From OCS116 sp051531935 (GTDB taxonomy: Bacteria; Pseudomonadota; Alphaproteobacteria; Rhizobiales; OSC116): a stretch of DNA of 64,000 nt. The position numbers and the translations under genes are program-made. Under the pieces are notes generated by a model. That model had not been told where the DNA came from, made no database searches, and was given only the letters and a program-made list of their open reading frames with translations. Location of the stretch: assembly GCA_051531935.1 (NCBI GenBank), contig JAOPTR010000007.1, positions 372,001-436,000 of the forward strand, given 5' to 3'. This document shows, one piece after another, positions 26,469 through 34,080 of the stretch (positions are counted from its first letter, which is position 1; the number at the start of each line of letters is the position of its first letter).

Positions 26469-27458
26469 ATGATTTCCAAAGGCGTTACATCCATCTTCCC
26501 CATTCAATATACCGAAATTTGGGATCGTTATAAAACTCACGTCCAATCTTTCTGGACACCAGAAGAAGTGTCATTTGCTGAAGATTTGCGCGATTTAGAA
26601 AAACTAAATGATGGCGAAAAACGCTTTATCAATCACGTACTTGCATTCTTCGCCAATTCAGAAGCGATGATTAACGAAAATCTAGCTTCACGTTTTTATA
26701 AAGAAATCCTAATTCCAGAAGCCCGCTGCTTCATCACCATGCAAATGCTCAACGAAAGCATCCATGCCGAAGTATATGCACTTCAAATCGAAACCTACGT
26801 CACCGATCCAGATGAAAAAGACAAATTATTCGAAGCCATCGAGAACATCCCGTGCATCAATAAAAAAGCCGAATGGGTAACAAAGTGGCTCAATGGCGAT
26901 CAAAATCTTCTCATGCGCCTTATCGGTTTTGGTTTGGTCGAAGGCTTGTTTTTCGCAGGTTCATTCTGTGCAATTTATTACTTCCGCAAACGTGGCCTTA
27001 TGCCAGGTCTTTCCACATCTAACGATTGGATCGCCCGCGATGAAGGCATGCACTTTAGCTTCTCAGCGCTTATGTACCACACATTGAACGATAAATTCAA
27101 AGCCGGCACACTCACAGATAGCGACATTCAAAGCTTAGATTTAATCGACGACACCGTCAGCCAAGCCCAGTTCGAAGAAATGGTGCGCGAAGCCGTATCT
27201 TTCGAGCAAGAATTTGTGGATGATGCCCTACCTGTCGATCTTATCGGTATGAATAAAGACATGATGTCACAATATATCGAAGCCGTTGCCGATCGCATTG
27301 CCGATCTATTTGGCTTTGACCGCGTTTTCAATACCGAAAACCCGTTCGATTTCATGCGCGCACTTGATGTTGAAAATGTAACCAATTTCTTCGAAAAACG
27401 CGTTACAGAATATAAACGCCCGTCAGACCGCAACATTTCGTTCGACGAAGATTTCTAA
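26469..27458 (+). CDS. nrdB: Class I ribonucleoside-diphosphate reductase, beta subunit
   Basis: A 329-residue ferritin-like radical-generating subunit. Metal ligands by motif are Glu65 (FFANSEAMINENL), Glu96 and His99 (NESIHAEVY), a Glu in GLVEGLFFAGSF, and Glu/His in ARDEGMHFSF. Tyr103 sits four residues after His99, the position of the radical tyrosine. The first ligand is Glu where the classical Asp84 (E. coli) would be. The C-terminal tail ends in acidic FDEDF, expected to dock on NrdA. No clear Shine-Dalgarno is seen. It lies 65 bp after nrdA, beyond a terminator. Confidence 0.93.
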   Translation: MISKGVTSIFPIQYTEIWDRYKTHVQSFWTPEEVSFAEDLRDLEKLNDGEKRFINHVLAFFANSEAMINENLASRFYKEILIPEARCFITMQMLNESIHAEVYALQIETYVTDPDEKDKLFEAIENIPCINKKAEWVTKWLNGDQNLLMRLIGFGLVEGLFFAGSFCAIYYFRKRGLMPGLSTSNDWIARDEGMHFSFSALMYHTLNDKFKAGTLTDSDIQSLDLIDDTVSQAQFEEMVREAVSFEQEFVDDALPVDLIGMNKDMMSQYIEAVADRIADLFGFDRVFNTENPFDFMRALDVENVTNFFEKRVTEYKRPSDRNISFDEDF

Positions 27459-27496
27459 AACCCATCTAACAACTAATACAAATCAAAGAGATCAAA

Positions 27497-27898
27497 ATGG
27501 CATCAAAAGGCGGCATGAATTTAGATAAGCTCATTGCTTCTATGCAACCAAAGCTCATGCCGCATATATATGTATTCGCCAAAACAACCAATAAAGGATT
27601 AGCCCAACAGGCCGATGCTTTAATGACTTTCCATGAAGCCGAAGCCACAACATTAATTCTACAACAAACCGAAGCTGATACCCTCGGCATAGATTACGAA
27701 TTTCCCTGCCGTCAAATCACCCTCAATGTGCATTCATCACTAGAAGCTGTCGGCTTTATTGCCAAAATTGCAGTACATTTGTCAAAATATAATATGGGTG
27801 TCAATCCAGTTGCAGGCTTTTATCACGATCATCTATTTATAGATGCAACCCGTGTCGATGATGCCATGGAAGCCCTAAAAGAACTCTCAAGCCAATAG
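27497..27898 (+). CDS. ACT domain-containing protein
   Basis: A 133-residue cytoplasmic protein consistent with the tandem-ACT (ACT_3/DUF2241-like) family. The first half has GMNLDKLIASMQPKLMPHIYVFA and the second RQITLNVHSSLEAVGFIAKI...YNMGVNPVAGFYHDHLF, the usual ACT beta-alpha-beta pattern. ACT domains bind small ligands, usually amino acids. No enzyme domain is fused, so it is probably a free-standing sensor or regulator. It lies 38 bp after nrdB and 8 bp before the cupin gene, so the three may be co-transcribed. AAAGAG precedes the ATG. Confidence 0.75.
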   Translation: MASKGGMNLDKLIASMQPKLMPHIYVFAKTTNKGLAQQADALMTFHEAEATTLILQQTEADTLGIDYEFPCRQITLNVHSSLEAVGFIAKIAVHLSKYNMGVNPVAGFYHDHLFIDATRVDDAMEALKELSSQ

Positions 27899-27906
27899 GA
27901 AACCTC

Positions 27907-28278
27907 ATGTCCTTACCAGAAACCATCAATGTATCTGAAGCCTATAAAGATGTCACAGCGCAATGGACACCAAAAATCCTAGCGCAGGTGAACGACCAAT
28001 TTGTTAAAATCGCAAAAATCGAAAACGAATTTGTCTGGCATAAGCATGATGATAGCGATGAGCTTTTCTACATCATCAAGGGCAGTCTTAAAATGCAATA
28101 TGAGGGCAGGGAAGTGCAGCTAAATGAAGGCGATATGCACGTCGTTCCCAAAGGCGTAATGCACAATCCGTTCGCCGAAAATGAATGTCATGTCATGTTC
28201 ATAGAAACCACCGACACCAGCCACACTGGCGATGTTGCGACCGACCGTACGGTCTCAATCAAAGATCAAGCTTACTAA
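27907..28278 (+). CDS. Cupin domain protein
   Basis: A 123-residue single-domain cupin. The first metal-binding motif appears as FVWHKHDDSDELFYIIKGSLKM (two His and one Glu, about residues 45-66, read in pieces) and the second as DMHVVPKGVMHNPFA with the fourth ligand His. All four ligands are therefore present, so a metal-bound active site is possible. Small stand-alone cupins range from isomerases to sugar-binding proteins and the function here is unknown. It follows the ACT gene by 8 bp with AGGA before the ATG. Confidence 0.85.
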   Translation: MSLPETINVSEAYKDVTAQWTPKILAQVNDQFVKIAKIENEFVWHKHDDSDELFYIIKGSLKMQYEGREVQLNEGDMHVVPKGVMHNPFAENECHVMFIETTDTSHTGDVATDRTVSIKDQAY

Positions 28279-28332
28279 ATACCCAAAACCTGCGGCAAAT
28301 TGACCACTCTTCACAAAGCCGATTGCCAGTAT

Positions 28333-28349
28333 CTTAGATTAAGTCTAAA
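28333..28349 (+). promoter_or_regulatory. Irr-type iron-responsive box
   Basis: TTAGA-N5-TCTAAA, preceded by C, closely matches the alphaproteobacterial Irr box (TTTAGAAtnaTTCTAAA). It lies inside a larger dyad CTTAGAT...ATCTAAG (28333-28357), and within the spacer of a weak promoter candidate (TTGCCA-N17-TAAACA, 28323-28351), just upstream of the DUF2946/PepSY genes, which fits haem or iron control. Confidence 0.5.
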
Positions 28350-28379
28350 CATCTAAGTAAGGTAACGATGGGGTAGATT

Positions 28380-28805
28380 TTGCTGCATTTTGGCAAAAAT
28401 TTAAATACACTACAGAAACGCTTTAAGCGCGTGCCTTTGGCCGTCTTGTTTCTGCTAATCATTCAGTCTTTCTTACCACTCACAGCATCTGCAAACATTC
28501 GCAACCTCTATCAAAGTTCAAGCTTAGAGAATGTCATCATTATCTGTGCAGGTACTGAGTTGGTTTATATGCGGCTCACAAAAAATGGCGGATACACAAA
28601 AATCCCCGCGCCCGATAACATTCCAAAATCAGTACAAACCCAACATTGCGATGGCTGCATTCTTCCTGGTTCAGCCTTGCCATCCGCAGACAATCAACCA
28701 TATTACATATCGCTTATACAAGCCGCAAAATGTGCAGATATAGACATTCTGCCTGCCAAAGCTCACCGTCATCAACGCCCACCAAGTCGCGCTCCTCCTG
28801 CATAA
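28380..28805 (+). CDS. DUF2946 family secreted protein
   Basis: About 141 residues with an N-terminal hydrophobic signal segment (residues 18-38, ending ASA-N). The small Cys-containing domain, with ICAG, then QHCDGC and a LPGSALPSAD stretch, and the proline-rich end RPPSRAPPA are typical of DUF2946. Such proteins are often found beside TonB-dependent receptors and PepSY membrane proteins. Function is unknown; a role in metal or haem uptake at the periplasmic side is inferred from context. The start is uncertain: no ATG is available and an in-frame stop lies at 28374-28376, so TTG at 28380 is the first usable codon. Confidence 0.6.
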   Translation: MLHFGKNLNTLQKRFKRVPLAVLFLLIIQSFLPLTASANIRNLYQSSSLENVIIICAGTELVYMRLTKNGGYTKIPAPDNIPKSVQTQHCDGCILPGSALPSADNQPYYISLIQAAKCADIDILPAKAHRHQRPPSRAPPA

Positions 28806-28862
28806 ATTTAATTCCATTTCATTTAAATTTATCAATGCGTTCATTCGCAATAAGGAGAGATC

Positions 28863-30173
28863 ATGTCTCAAGCTCTATCAGGTGGTGCCACACAAGGCGC
28901 GGCCACCGCAAAATCAACTGTAAATAAAGGCCTATATGCCACCATTTGGCGATGGCATTTCTACGCAGCACTCTATGTCTTGCCATTTATGTTCATGCTA
29001 TCACTCACAGGTCTGGTATATTTATATCAAAAACCAATCGAGAATATTCTTTATAAAGATGCCATTAACGTGGAGGTAGGTATCACAACGCAAACATTCG
29101 AAAAACAAGCCGAGGCCATAACCACAAAATATCCCAAAGCAAATATTCGTAATTTTGTTCCTCCTGCATCGGCTACAAAATCCACAATTTTCGATTTTAA
29201 AACCCAAGATTCTGTACGTATGATTGGCTTTGTAAACCCATATACAGCCGAAATTCTCCTTGCTCATGAGCGAGATGGAACCATCATGCGTTTATTGCGC
29301 AAATTTCATGGCGAATTGTTAATGGGCAGATTTGGTACAAAATTTGTAGAACTTGCAGGCAGTTGGGCGATCGTATTGATGATAACGGGTCTTTATATGT
29401 GGTGGCCACGCAATGGCCAAGGCGTCAAAGGCACGCTCATCCCGCGCAAAGGCCTTAAAGGTCGCCCTTGGTGGAAAGAGTGGCATACTATTATTGGCTT
29501 CCTAGCATTTCTACTCATCACACCCATTTTGCTCACTGGCTTGCCGTGGACAGATGTTGCAGGCGGTGCCATCAAATCCGTACAAACGGCTTTGGGACAA
29601 TCTTCAAATCGCGCATTGTCATCAGCCAAAAGCTCCAAATCTGTAGTGATAGAAAATCAACAACCAATTTTGGCCAGCCATGTAATTATGATTGCTGAAC
29701 AAAATGGGGTTTTGAAACCTTACAGCATTTCATTTCCTAAAGATGAGAAAGCCGCATTCCTAATCGCTAGCCGTAATGCAAACCCGCTCAATCGCAATAG
29801 CCTGCATATAGATCAATATAGTGGTGCTGTTTTAAAAGATGTAAGCGTAAGTGACAATCCAATGATGGCCAAAGTGATCAGTTCAGGCATTGCTTTACAC
29901 CAAGGCAAATTATTTGGCACTTTCAATCTTGTATTGGCAACCCTTGCGGCGCTGTTGGGCATGGCATTAGCCGTTTCTGGCTTTTATGCGTGGTGGAGGC
30001 GTAAGCCAACTGGCAAACTTGGCACACCCAGAAAAGCCAAAAACTTCAAAATTGGCGTTGGCCTTTGGGTTATCATTGCTATTTGCGCCATCATAATGCC
30101 ACTTATGGGCGCGTCACTTATCCTCATGGTGTTGCTAGATAAGTTCTTTTTGTCCAAGAAAAAGCGTAGCTAA
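28863..30173 (+). CDS. PepSY-associated transmembrane protein
   Basis: A 436-residue inner-membrane protein with PepSY-TM layout: a first membrane helix (about residues 35-58, beginning after WRWHFYAALYVLPFMF), a periplasmic PepSY region, a helix near 165 (WAIVLMITGLYMWWPR), a third after the WWKEWHTIIGFLAF segment, and a C-terminal helix pair. Conserved His residues (WHFYA, FHGEL, WHTIIG, LHQGK) are those usually thought to bind haem. Family members are linked to siderophore reduction and ferric uptake. It starts 57 bp after the DUF2946 gene, with AAGGAGA before the ATG, so a two-gene iron-uptake unit is likely. Confidence 0.85.
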   Translation: MSQALSGGATQGAATAKSTVNKGLYATIWRWHFYAALYVLPFMFMLSLTGLVYLYQKPIENILYKDAINVEVGITTQTFEKQAEAITTKYPKANIRNFVPPASATKSTIFDFKTQDSVRMIGFVNPYTAEILLAHERDGTIMRLLRKFHGELLMGRFGTKFVELAGSWAIVLMITGLYMWWPRNGQGVKGTLIPRKGLKGRPWWKEWHTIIGFLAFLLITPILLTGLPWTDVAGGAIKSVQTALGQSSNRALSSAKSSKSVVIENQQPILASHVIMIAEQNGVLKPYSISFPKDEKAAFLIASRNANPLNRNSLHIDQYSGAVLKDVSVSDNPMMAKVISSGIALHQGKLFGTFNLVLATLAALLGMALAVSGFYAWWRRKPTGKLGTPRKAKNFKIGVGLWVIIAICAIIMPLMGASLILMVLLDKFFLSKKKRS

Positions 30174-30203
30174 ACTTAAATTCAAAATTTAAAATAAAAA
30201 ACA

Positions 30204-30240
30204 GGGTCAATAGTCTAGCTATTGACCCTAAATATTTTTC
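30204..30240. terminator. Bidirectional terminator between PepSY and DUF2852 genes
   Basis: A perfect 10-bp stem (GGGTCAATAG/CTATTGACCC) with a 5-nt loop sits between convergent genes. A-rich sequence on one side and T-rich on the other serve both directions. Confidence 0.85.
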
Positions 30241-30259
30241 TTTAATATCAGCCCCAATA

Positions 30260-30694
30260 TTATGTCTTCTGGCTGTCGGCCTTAAACCGCTCAAACATGG
30301 CTTTGTCTTCAGCGGCCTTCTTATAAGCCTGAAATTCATTAAATGCTTCTTCTTCGGCTTGCATTTGTGCATGAGCTGTAGCTTCTGCCTCACAAGCTTC
30401 GGTTTCACGGCCAGCTTTATATTCATTAAAAGCAGCGTTGCCACTGTCGGCATGTTGTTGTTTCCAATTGTCAGATGCCGAAGCCCACAAATCGGGCTGT
30501 TTAAAATCAGCACCGTTGGTCATGCGTTTCCAAAAATTCTTAAACATACTTACAAAATTTACATTCTTACCTAAAGTGAGCATGGCCAATAAAACCAAAC
30601 CAAATGGCATTATCACCAAAAACGCAATTATCATAATGCCAACATTACTGCTGCGCCAATTACTTTGCTCTACTTTTTCATTTGCATATGCCAT
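30260..30694 (-). CDS. DUF2852 family membrane protein
   Basis: A 144-residue alphaproteobacterial protein. One membrane segment (about residues 18-41, MIIAFLVIMPFGLVLLAML) is followed by a charged, Ala/Glu-rich helical region. The NAAFNEYKAGRETE and AYKKAAEDKAMFERF motifs match DUF2852 (GNxAFdeYrxxxLxrLexE... AkDkxEFDxFM). Function is unknown. AAAGGA lies a few bases before the ATG. It is divergent from the region with CtrA and DnaA sites, so these could control it as well as the acetyltransferases. Confidence 0.8.
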   Translation of the reverse strand: MAYANEKVEQSNWRSSNVGIMIIAFLVIMPFGLVLLAMLTLGKNVNFVSMFKNFWKRMTNGADFKQPDLWASASDNWKQQHADSGNAAFNEYKAGRETEACEAEATAHAQMQAEEEAFNEFQAYKKAAEDKAMFERFKADSQKT

Positions 30695-30838
30695 CTATAT
30701 TCCTTTGCTGTTACACATTAAATATGGGTCGCACTACGGTAAATACAAGCTTAAATGGCTCAAATTGTTTTAAATCTGAGCGTAAATTGAGCCAAATTTA
30801 ATCAAAAAATATAAAAAGCATTTAAAATCACTAAATTT

Positions 30839-30847
30839 TTATACACA
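30839..30847 (+). promoter_or_regulatory. DnaA-type box TTATACACA
   Basis: It matches the general DnaA box TTATNCACA exactly. It lies 27 bp from the first CtrA-type box in an AT-rich region. It may be chance in such sequence. Confidence 0.35.
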
Positions 30848-30873
30848 ATTCTGTATCAATTTTAGATTTCTAA

Positions 30874-30984
30874 TTAACCATTTGTTAACCATAAACGCCG
30901 TTTTTGAAGCATTCATTAAACCAAAGAATAAGTGGTTTGAGCTATAATAGGTCATTAACTTTATATCTTAAGAAAGCCTTAACC
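30874..30984 (+). promoter_or_regulatory. Two CtrA-type boxes (TTAA-N7-TTAACC)
   Basis: TTAACCATTTGTTAACC (30874-30890) and TTAAGAAAGCCTTAACC (30968-30984) both match the CtrA consensus, and the halves at 30874, 30885 and 30979 extend to TTAACCAT. Placement between two divergent gene starts suits a cell-cycle or motility-linked control. Confidence 0.45.
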
Positions 30985-31136
30985 ATTCAATATAAAATTT
31001 GATATAAATACCTTATATCCACTAAAAATAAGGAGTAGATTGTCATCACATTCAGTAAATTTCCTGCACACGGTAGGTCGTATAATTTACACATTTAATA
31101 GCTTAATCACAAGCTATATAGGAATAATGGTGAAGT

Positions 31137-32213
31137 ATGTCAGAACGAAAAGTAACATCTGAAATAAAATTACAACCAAATAATAATCAGGTTTCTCCGC
31201 CCTTTGAAACGCAGGAACATATAGACGAAAATAATCTATTTTCATCAACGCATTGGCATGCAGATGCCTATTCAGACGATCATTTATTCTATATGGAGAG
31301 TGGCGATCTCAATGGAAATAATTCAATTCATGTCAAAACCAATAAAATGTTTGGCATTGGGCTGGCCGAAATTGCCGGCGAGCCTTTCATTCAATATAAC
31401 GACATGACAAAAAATGGCGATCAATCGACCGAAAGCTTTCTCAGTAATTTCATGCAATTCCTAAAAAATAAAAAAGTCGACGCAATGCATTTCCATAATG
31501 TACGTGAAGATGCTTATATTTATGAATATTGCCGTCAAAATGGCATCACGATCGCTTCAAAAAAAGCACCATGGGTTAATTTAAATGAGTTTGAGAATTT
31601 TGACGAATATATAAAATCCGTCAGCAAAAAAATTCGCTATATGTTTAACCGCCTACCACGCAAGAATGAGTGCGAATATAAAACTTATGTCGATCAGCAG
31701 ATTACAGAAGAGGTTGCCCTTCAAGTTGTAGAGCAAAAGTTAAATCAGCTTAAACTACGTGGCGAAACAAGCAGACTGTTTGCCGATAAAGCCAAGGTTG
31801 AGCAATTAGTCAAAATGCTCACCACCACAAATTCAGATTTTAAAACATATGTCACCCTGTTTTATATTGATGGCGTGCTTGCTTCTTCATCAGTTTTCTT
31901 TGTCAAACATAAGAAAGTCTATTTCTATATCTTAGCGATGGATGATGCTTACTCAAAACTAAGCCCAGGCAACCATATTGTGTTAGAAAATATACGCGTG
32001 GCTTATGATTTGGGCTGCACAGTGTACGATTTCCTAGCCCCAGAAGATGCGTATAAATTGAAATGGGCAAAAGACAGTTTTACACCAGTATATGATATTC
32101 TATTGCCGATAACTGTTAAGGGTCGCATTTACGGACAGCTTTATTTAAAACTCTTGCGCCCGATGCTCAAGAAAATATATTTAACTGTTCAAAAAATGAA
32201 ACCATCCAAATAA
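31137..32213 (+). CDS. CelD/BcsL-like acetyltransferase (GNAT fold), copy 1
   Basis: A 358-residue cytoplasmic protein with a GNAT-type C-terminal domain of the Acetyltransf_6 (CelD/BcsL, FemAB-like) kind. Motifs include GLAEIAGEPFIQYNDM (about residues 78-93), KKAPWVNLNEFENFDEY, and the C-terminal SPGNHIVLENIRVAYDLGC...YDFLAPEDAYKLKWAKD, where the acetyl/aminoacyl donor is usually bound. Relatives are tied to exopolysaccharide or cell-envelope modification. The acceptor is unknown. It is a paralogue of the next gene, same strand, 84 bp apart. The upstream region carries CtrA-type boxes. Confidence 0.75.
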   Translation: MSERKVTSEIKLQPNNNQVSPPFETQEHIDENNLFSSTHWHADAYSDDHLFYMESGDLNGNNSIHVKTNKMFGIGLAEIAGEPFIQYNDMTKNGDQSTESFLSNFMQFLKNKKVDAMHFHNVREDAYIYEYCRQNGITIASKKAPWVNLNEFENFDEYIKSVSKKIRYMFNRLPRKNECEYKTYVDQQITEEVALQVVEQKLNQLKLRGETSRLFADKAKVEQLVKMLTTTNSDFKTYVTLFYIDGVLASSSVFFVKHKKVYFYILAMDDAYSKLSPGNHIVLENIRVAYDLGCTVYDFLAPEDAYKLKWAKDSFTPVYDILLPITVKGRIYGQLYLKLLRPMLKKIYLTVQKMKPSK

Positions 32214-32255
32214 TTGGTTAATATTTATAACGAGTGAAGTAAAACTTAACCAATT
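32212..32255 (+). repeat. Inverted repeat 1 after the first acetyltransferase
   Basis: AATTGGTTAA and TTAACCAATT form a perfect 10-bp dyad around a 24-nt spacer. The left arm begins within the stop codon of the upstream gene. It is followed directly by a second, longer dyad. Confidence 0.85.
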
Positions 32256-32258
32256 TGA

Positions 32259-32291
32259 CCTAGATTAAGCCCATATAAGGCTTAATCTAGG
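32259..32291 (+). repeat. Inverted repeat 2 covering the second acetyltransferase's ribosome-binding site
   Basis: CCTAGATTAAGCC and GGCTTAATCTAGG form a perfect 13-bp stem with a 7-nt loop. The right arm runs into AGGGAC, the only Shine-Dalgarno of the next gene, 6 bp before its ATG. It could act as a hairpin that hides the site or as a protein-binding dyad. No T-run follows. Confidence 0.88.
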
Positions 32292-32297
32292 GACAAT

Positions 32298-33380
32298 ATG
32301 TCAAAATTCATTTTCAGCGCCATTACAAATGCGCAAGACATTAAAAACATCCAATCCGAAATTGAACTAAACGATCAAAATAATGTTTTCGTATCAGCAT
32401 ATTGGTTCCAAAATTTCATAGATGATAATTACATCACCTACACCGCAACAGATGAAAACGGTAAAATTCAATGCGCACTAAATATATGCGTTCATTCCAA
32501 ACTTGGCTTTAAAATTGCCGAAATTGCTGGCGAGCCATACACTCAATATAATGATGTCGTCAATAATAGTGACAGCTCAGTCGATGAGTTTTTCGCCCAA
32601 GCATTAGATCACCTAAAAACGCAGTCTGTCGATGCACTTCATTTGCGTAATGTACGTGCTGACGCGCATATTCATAATTATTGCCAAAAACACGGCACTA
32701 TTTTGGCCAATAAAAAAGCCCCATGGATAGATCTTTCGCAATATGAAAATTATGAAGCTTTCTTCAACAGCACAAGTAAAACCACCCGCAAAGTTTACCG
32801 CAAACTTTATCGCAATTTCGAAAATATAGAGAATAATATATATGTGGACGAGCAGATCACCCCAGAGCTGATCAAAGAAGTTCTAGCTCTTAAAGCGTCT
32901 CAGCTCTCAAGCTATGGTCTCAGTAGTCGGGTTTTCGTGGATCCGCAAAACATTGCCGAACTGGTCGAAGCTTTCGCTAACCCTTCGCCAGATCTCAAAA
33001 CCATTATCGGTACCATTCGTATTGATGGCGCGTTGATATCTGCAGCAATTTCTCATGCAAAGGCAGATGTGTTTTATGGTTACATCATCGCAATGGATGT
33101 TAAATTCACAAGTTTTAGCCCAGGCAATGCCCAAGTTATAGCAAATGTCGAATGGGCAATGCAGCAAGGCATCACAGTTTTTGATTTTCTAGCCCCATCA
33201 GATGATTATAAATTTAAATGGTCAAAAGATAATTACACAGCAGCTTATGACTTTCTCATGCCAATGAGCAGCAAAGGGCGTCTATACGGCTCGGTTTATT
33301 TGCAATTTCTGCGCCCAAAGCTTAAGAAAGCCTATTTAGCACTTAGAAATTCCAGCCTTTATAAAACGCTTAAAAAATAA
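32298..33380 (+). CDS. CelD/BcsL-like acetyltransferase (GNAT fold), copy 2
   Basis: A 360-residue paralogue of the preceding protein. The same landmarks occur in the same order: KIAEIAGEPYTQYNDV, KKAPWIDLSQYENYEAF, SPGNAQVIANVEWAMQQG and FDFLAPSDDYKFKWSKD. By eye the conserved blocks are shared while the linkers differ, so this is an old duplication. It probably modifies a related envelope substrate. A stem-loop overlaps its Shine-Dalgarno. A terminator closes the unit. Confidence 0.75.
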   Translation: MSKFIFSAITNAQDIKNIQSEIELNDQNNVFVSAYWFQNFIDDNYITYTATDENGKIQCALNICVHSKLGFKIAEIAGEPYTQYNDVVNNSDSSVDEFFAQALDHLKTQSVDALHLRNVRADAHIHNYCQKHGTILANKKAPWIDLSQYENYEAFFNSTSKTTRKVYRKLYRNFENIENNIYVDEQITPELIKEVLALKASQLSSYGLSSRVFVDPQNIAELVEAFANPSPDLKTIIGTIRIDGALISAAISHAKADVFYGYIIAMDVKFTSFSPGNAQVIANVEWAMQQGITVFDFLAPSDDYKFKWSKDNYTAAYDFLMPMSSKGRLYGSVYLQFLRPKLKKAYLALRNSSLYKTLKK

Positions 33381-33410
33381 GCACAGACTCTAAAACTGAG
33401 TCACTGCCTC

Positions 33411-33440
33411 AAAAATAACAAATGAAATTGTTATTTTTTA
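33411..33440 (+). terminator. Terminator after the acetyltransferase pair
   Basis: AAAAATAACAA and TTGTTATTTTT form an 11-bp AT-rich stem with a 6-nt loop, ending in a T-run. Confidence 0.65.
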
Positions 33441-33600
33441 TCGCCAACGCTATAATTGTGACTAAATTTTAGCCACAACTGCCTATTTTTTAATCACCCA
33501 CATGTCTCTGCATATATTTTAGGCCGAGCTCTCGCTCAATTTTCCCAAATAAATTAATAAACCTTTAACATTTCAGACACTTATAGATGTGTTTGAAAGT

Positions 33601-33616
33601 TGGCATCATTCTTGAA
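33601..33616 (+). promoter_or_regulatory. Sigma-54-like promoter element upstream of glnK
   Basis: TGGCATCATTCTTGAA keeps the -24 GG and has a G exactly 10 bases on, but the -12 dinucleotide is GA instead of GC. It lies 95 bp before the glnK start. glnK-amtB is a classic NtrC/sigma-54 target, supporting the reading. Confidence 0.4.
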
Positions 33617-33710
33617 TAGCAAACAGGTGTAAGTAATTAGTAGGTGAAATTTTGGGGCAACGATCTTTCCCACTTCTCACAACACCTTGTAACTGAAGAA
33701 GGAGGATAAA

Positions 33711-34049
33711 GTGCAATTTATAACTGCAATCATTAAACCAAACAAACTCATCCAAGTACATGAAGCTTTGTTAAAAATTGGCGTAGAAGGCATGACAGTA
33801 ACCGAAGTAAAAGGTTACGGACGCCAAAAAGGCCATAGCGAAATTTATCGTGGCGCAGAATATCAAGTGATATTCGTACCAAAAATTAAAATCGAAATTG
33901 CTGCCTCTGCTGAGCTAGCCGACAAAATCGTCGAAACCATTATTGCCGAAGCGGGAACTGGCAAAATTGGTGATGGCAAAATCTTTGTCCAAGACCTCAA
34001 AGAAACAATCAGAATTCGTACAAGCGAAAAAGGTCAAGCAGCACTTTAA
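33711..34049 (+). CDS. glnK: PII nitrogen regulatory protein GlnK
   Basis: A 112-residue trimeric PII signal protein that reports nitrogen and energy status by binding ATP/ADP and 2-oxoglutarate. The T-loop uridylylation site is present as GHSEIYRGAEYQV (Tyr51 following Tyr46). Signature stretches KGYGRQKGHSE and GTGKIGDGKIFV (C-loop) are intact. It starts with GTG behind a near-perfect AAGGAGG at 5 bp. amtB follows at 31 bp, the usual pair, in which GlnK binds and closes the ammonium channel. Confidence 0.95.
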   Translation: MQFITAIIKPNKLIQVHEALLKIGVEGMTVTEVKGYGRQKGHSEIYRGAEYQVIFVPKIKIEIAASAELADKIVETIIAEAGTGKIGDGKIFVQDLKETIRIRTSEKGQAAL

Positions 34050-34080
34050 TGTGACCGCTTAGACTATAATGGAGTTAGAA

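Larger units (their letters stand above)
30695..31136. other. 442-bp AT-rich regulatory region
   Basis: No gene seen. Features: an 8-bp inverted repeat TGGCTCAA/TTGAGCCA (30756-30794), a DnaA-type box TTATACACA (30839-30847), two CtrA-type boxes (30874-30890, 30968-30984), a TATAAT hexamer near 30942, and a hairpin TAGCTT/AAGCTA (31099-31116) just before the first acetyltransferase. Confidence 0.7.
33381..33710. other. 330-bp intergenic region before glnK
   Basis: Contains a GACTC/GAGTC dyad (33386-33402), the terminator at 33411-33440, and a sigma-54-like element at 33601-33616. The rest is AT-rich without a gene. Confidence 0.6.

Noticed and set aside
30839..30984. Chromosomal replication origin suggested by DnaA and CtrA boxes in AT-rich DNA
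   Set aside because: Only one DnaA-type box, and no origin-linked neighbours (dnaA, hemE, parAB). Regulatory use is more likely.
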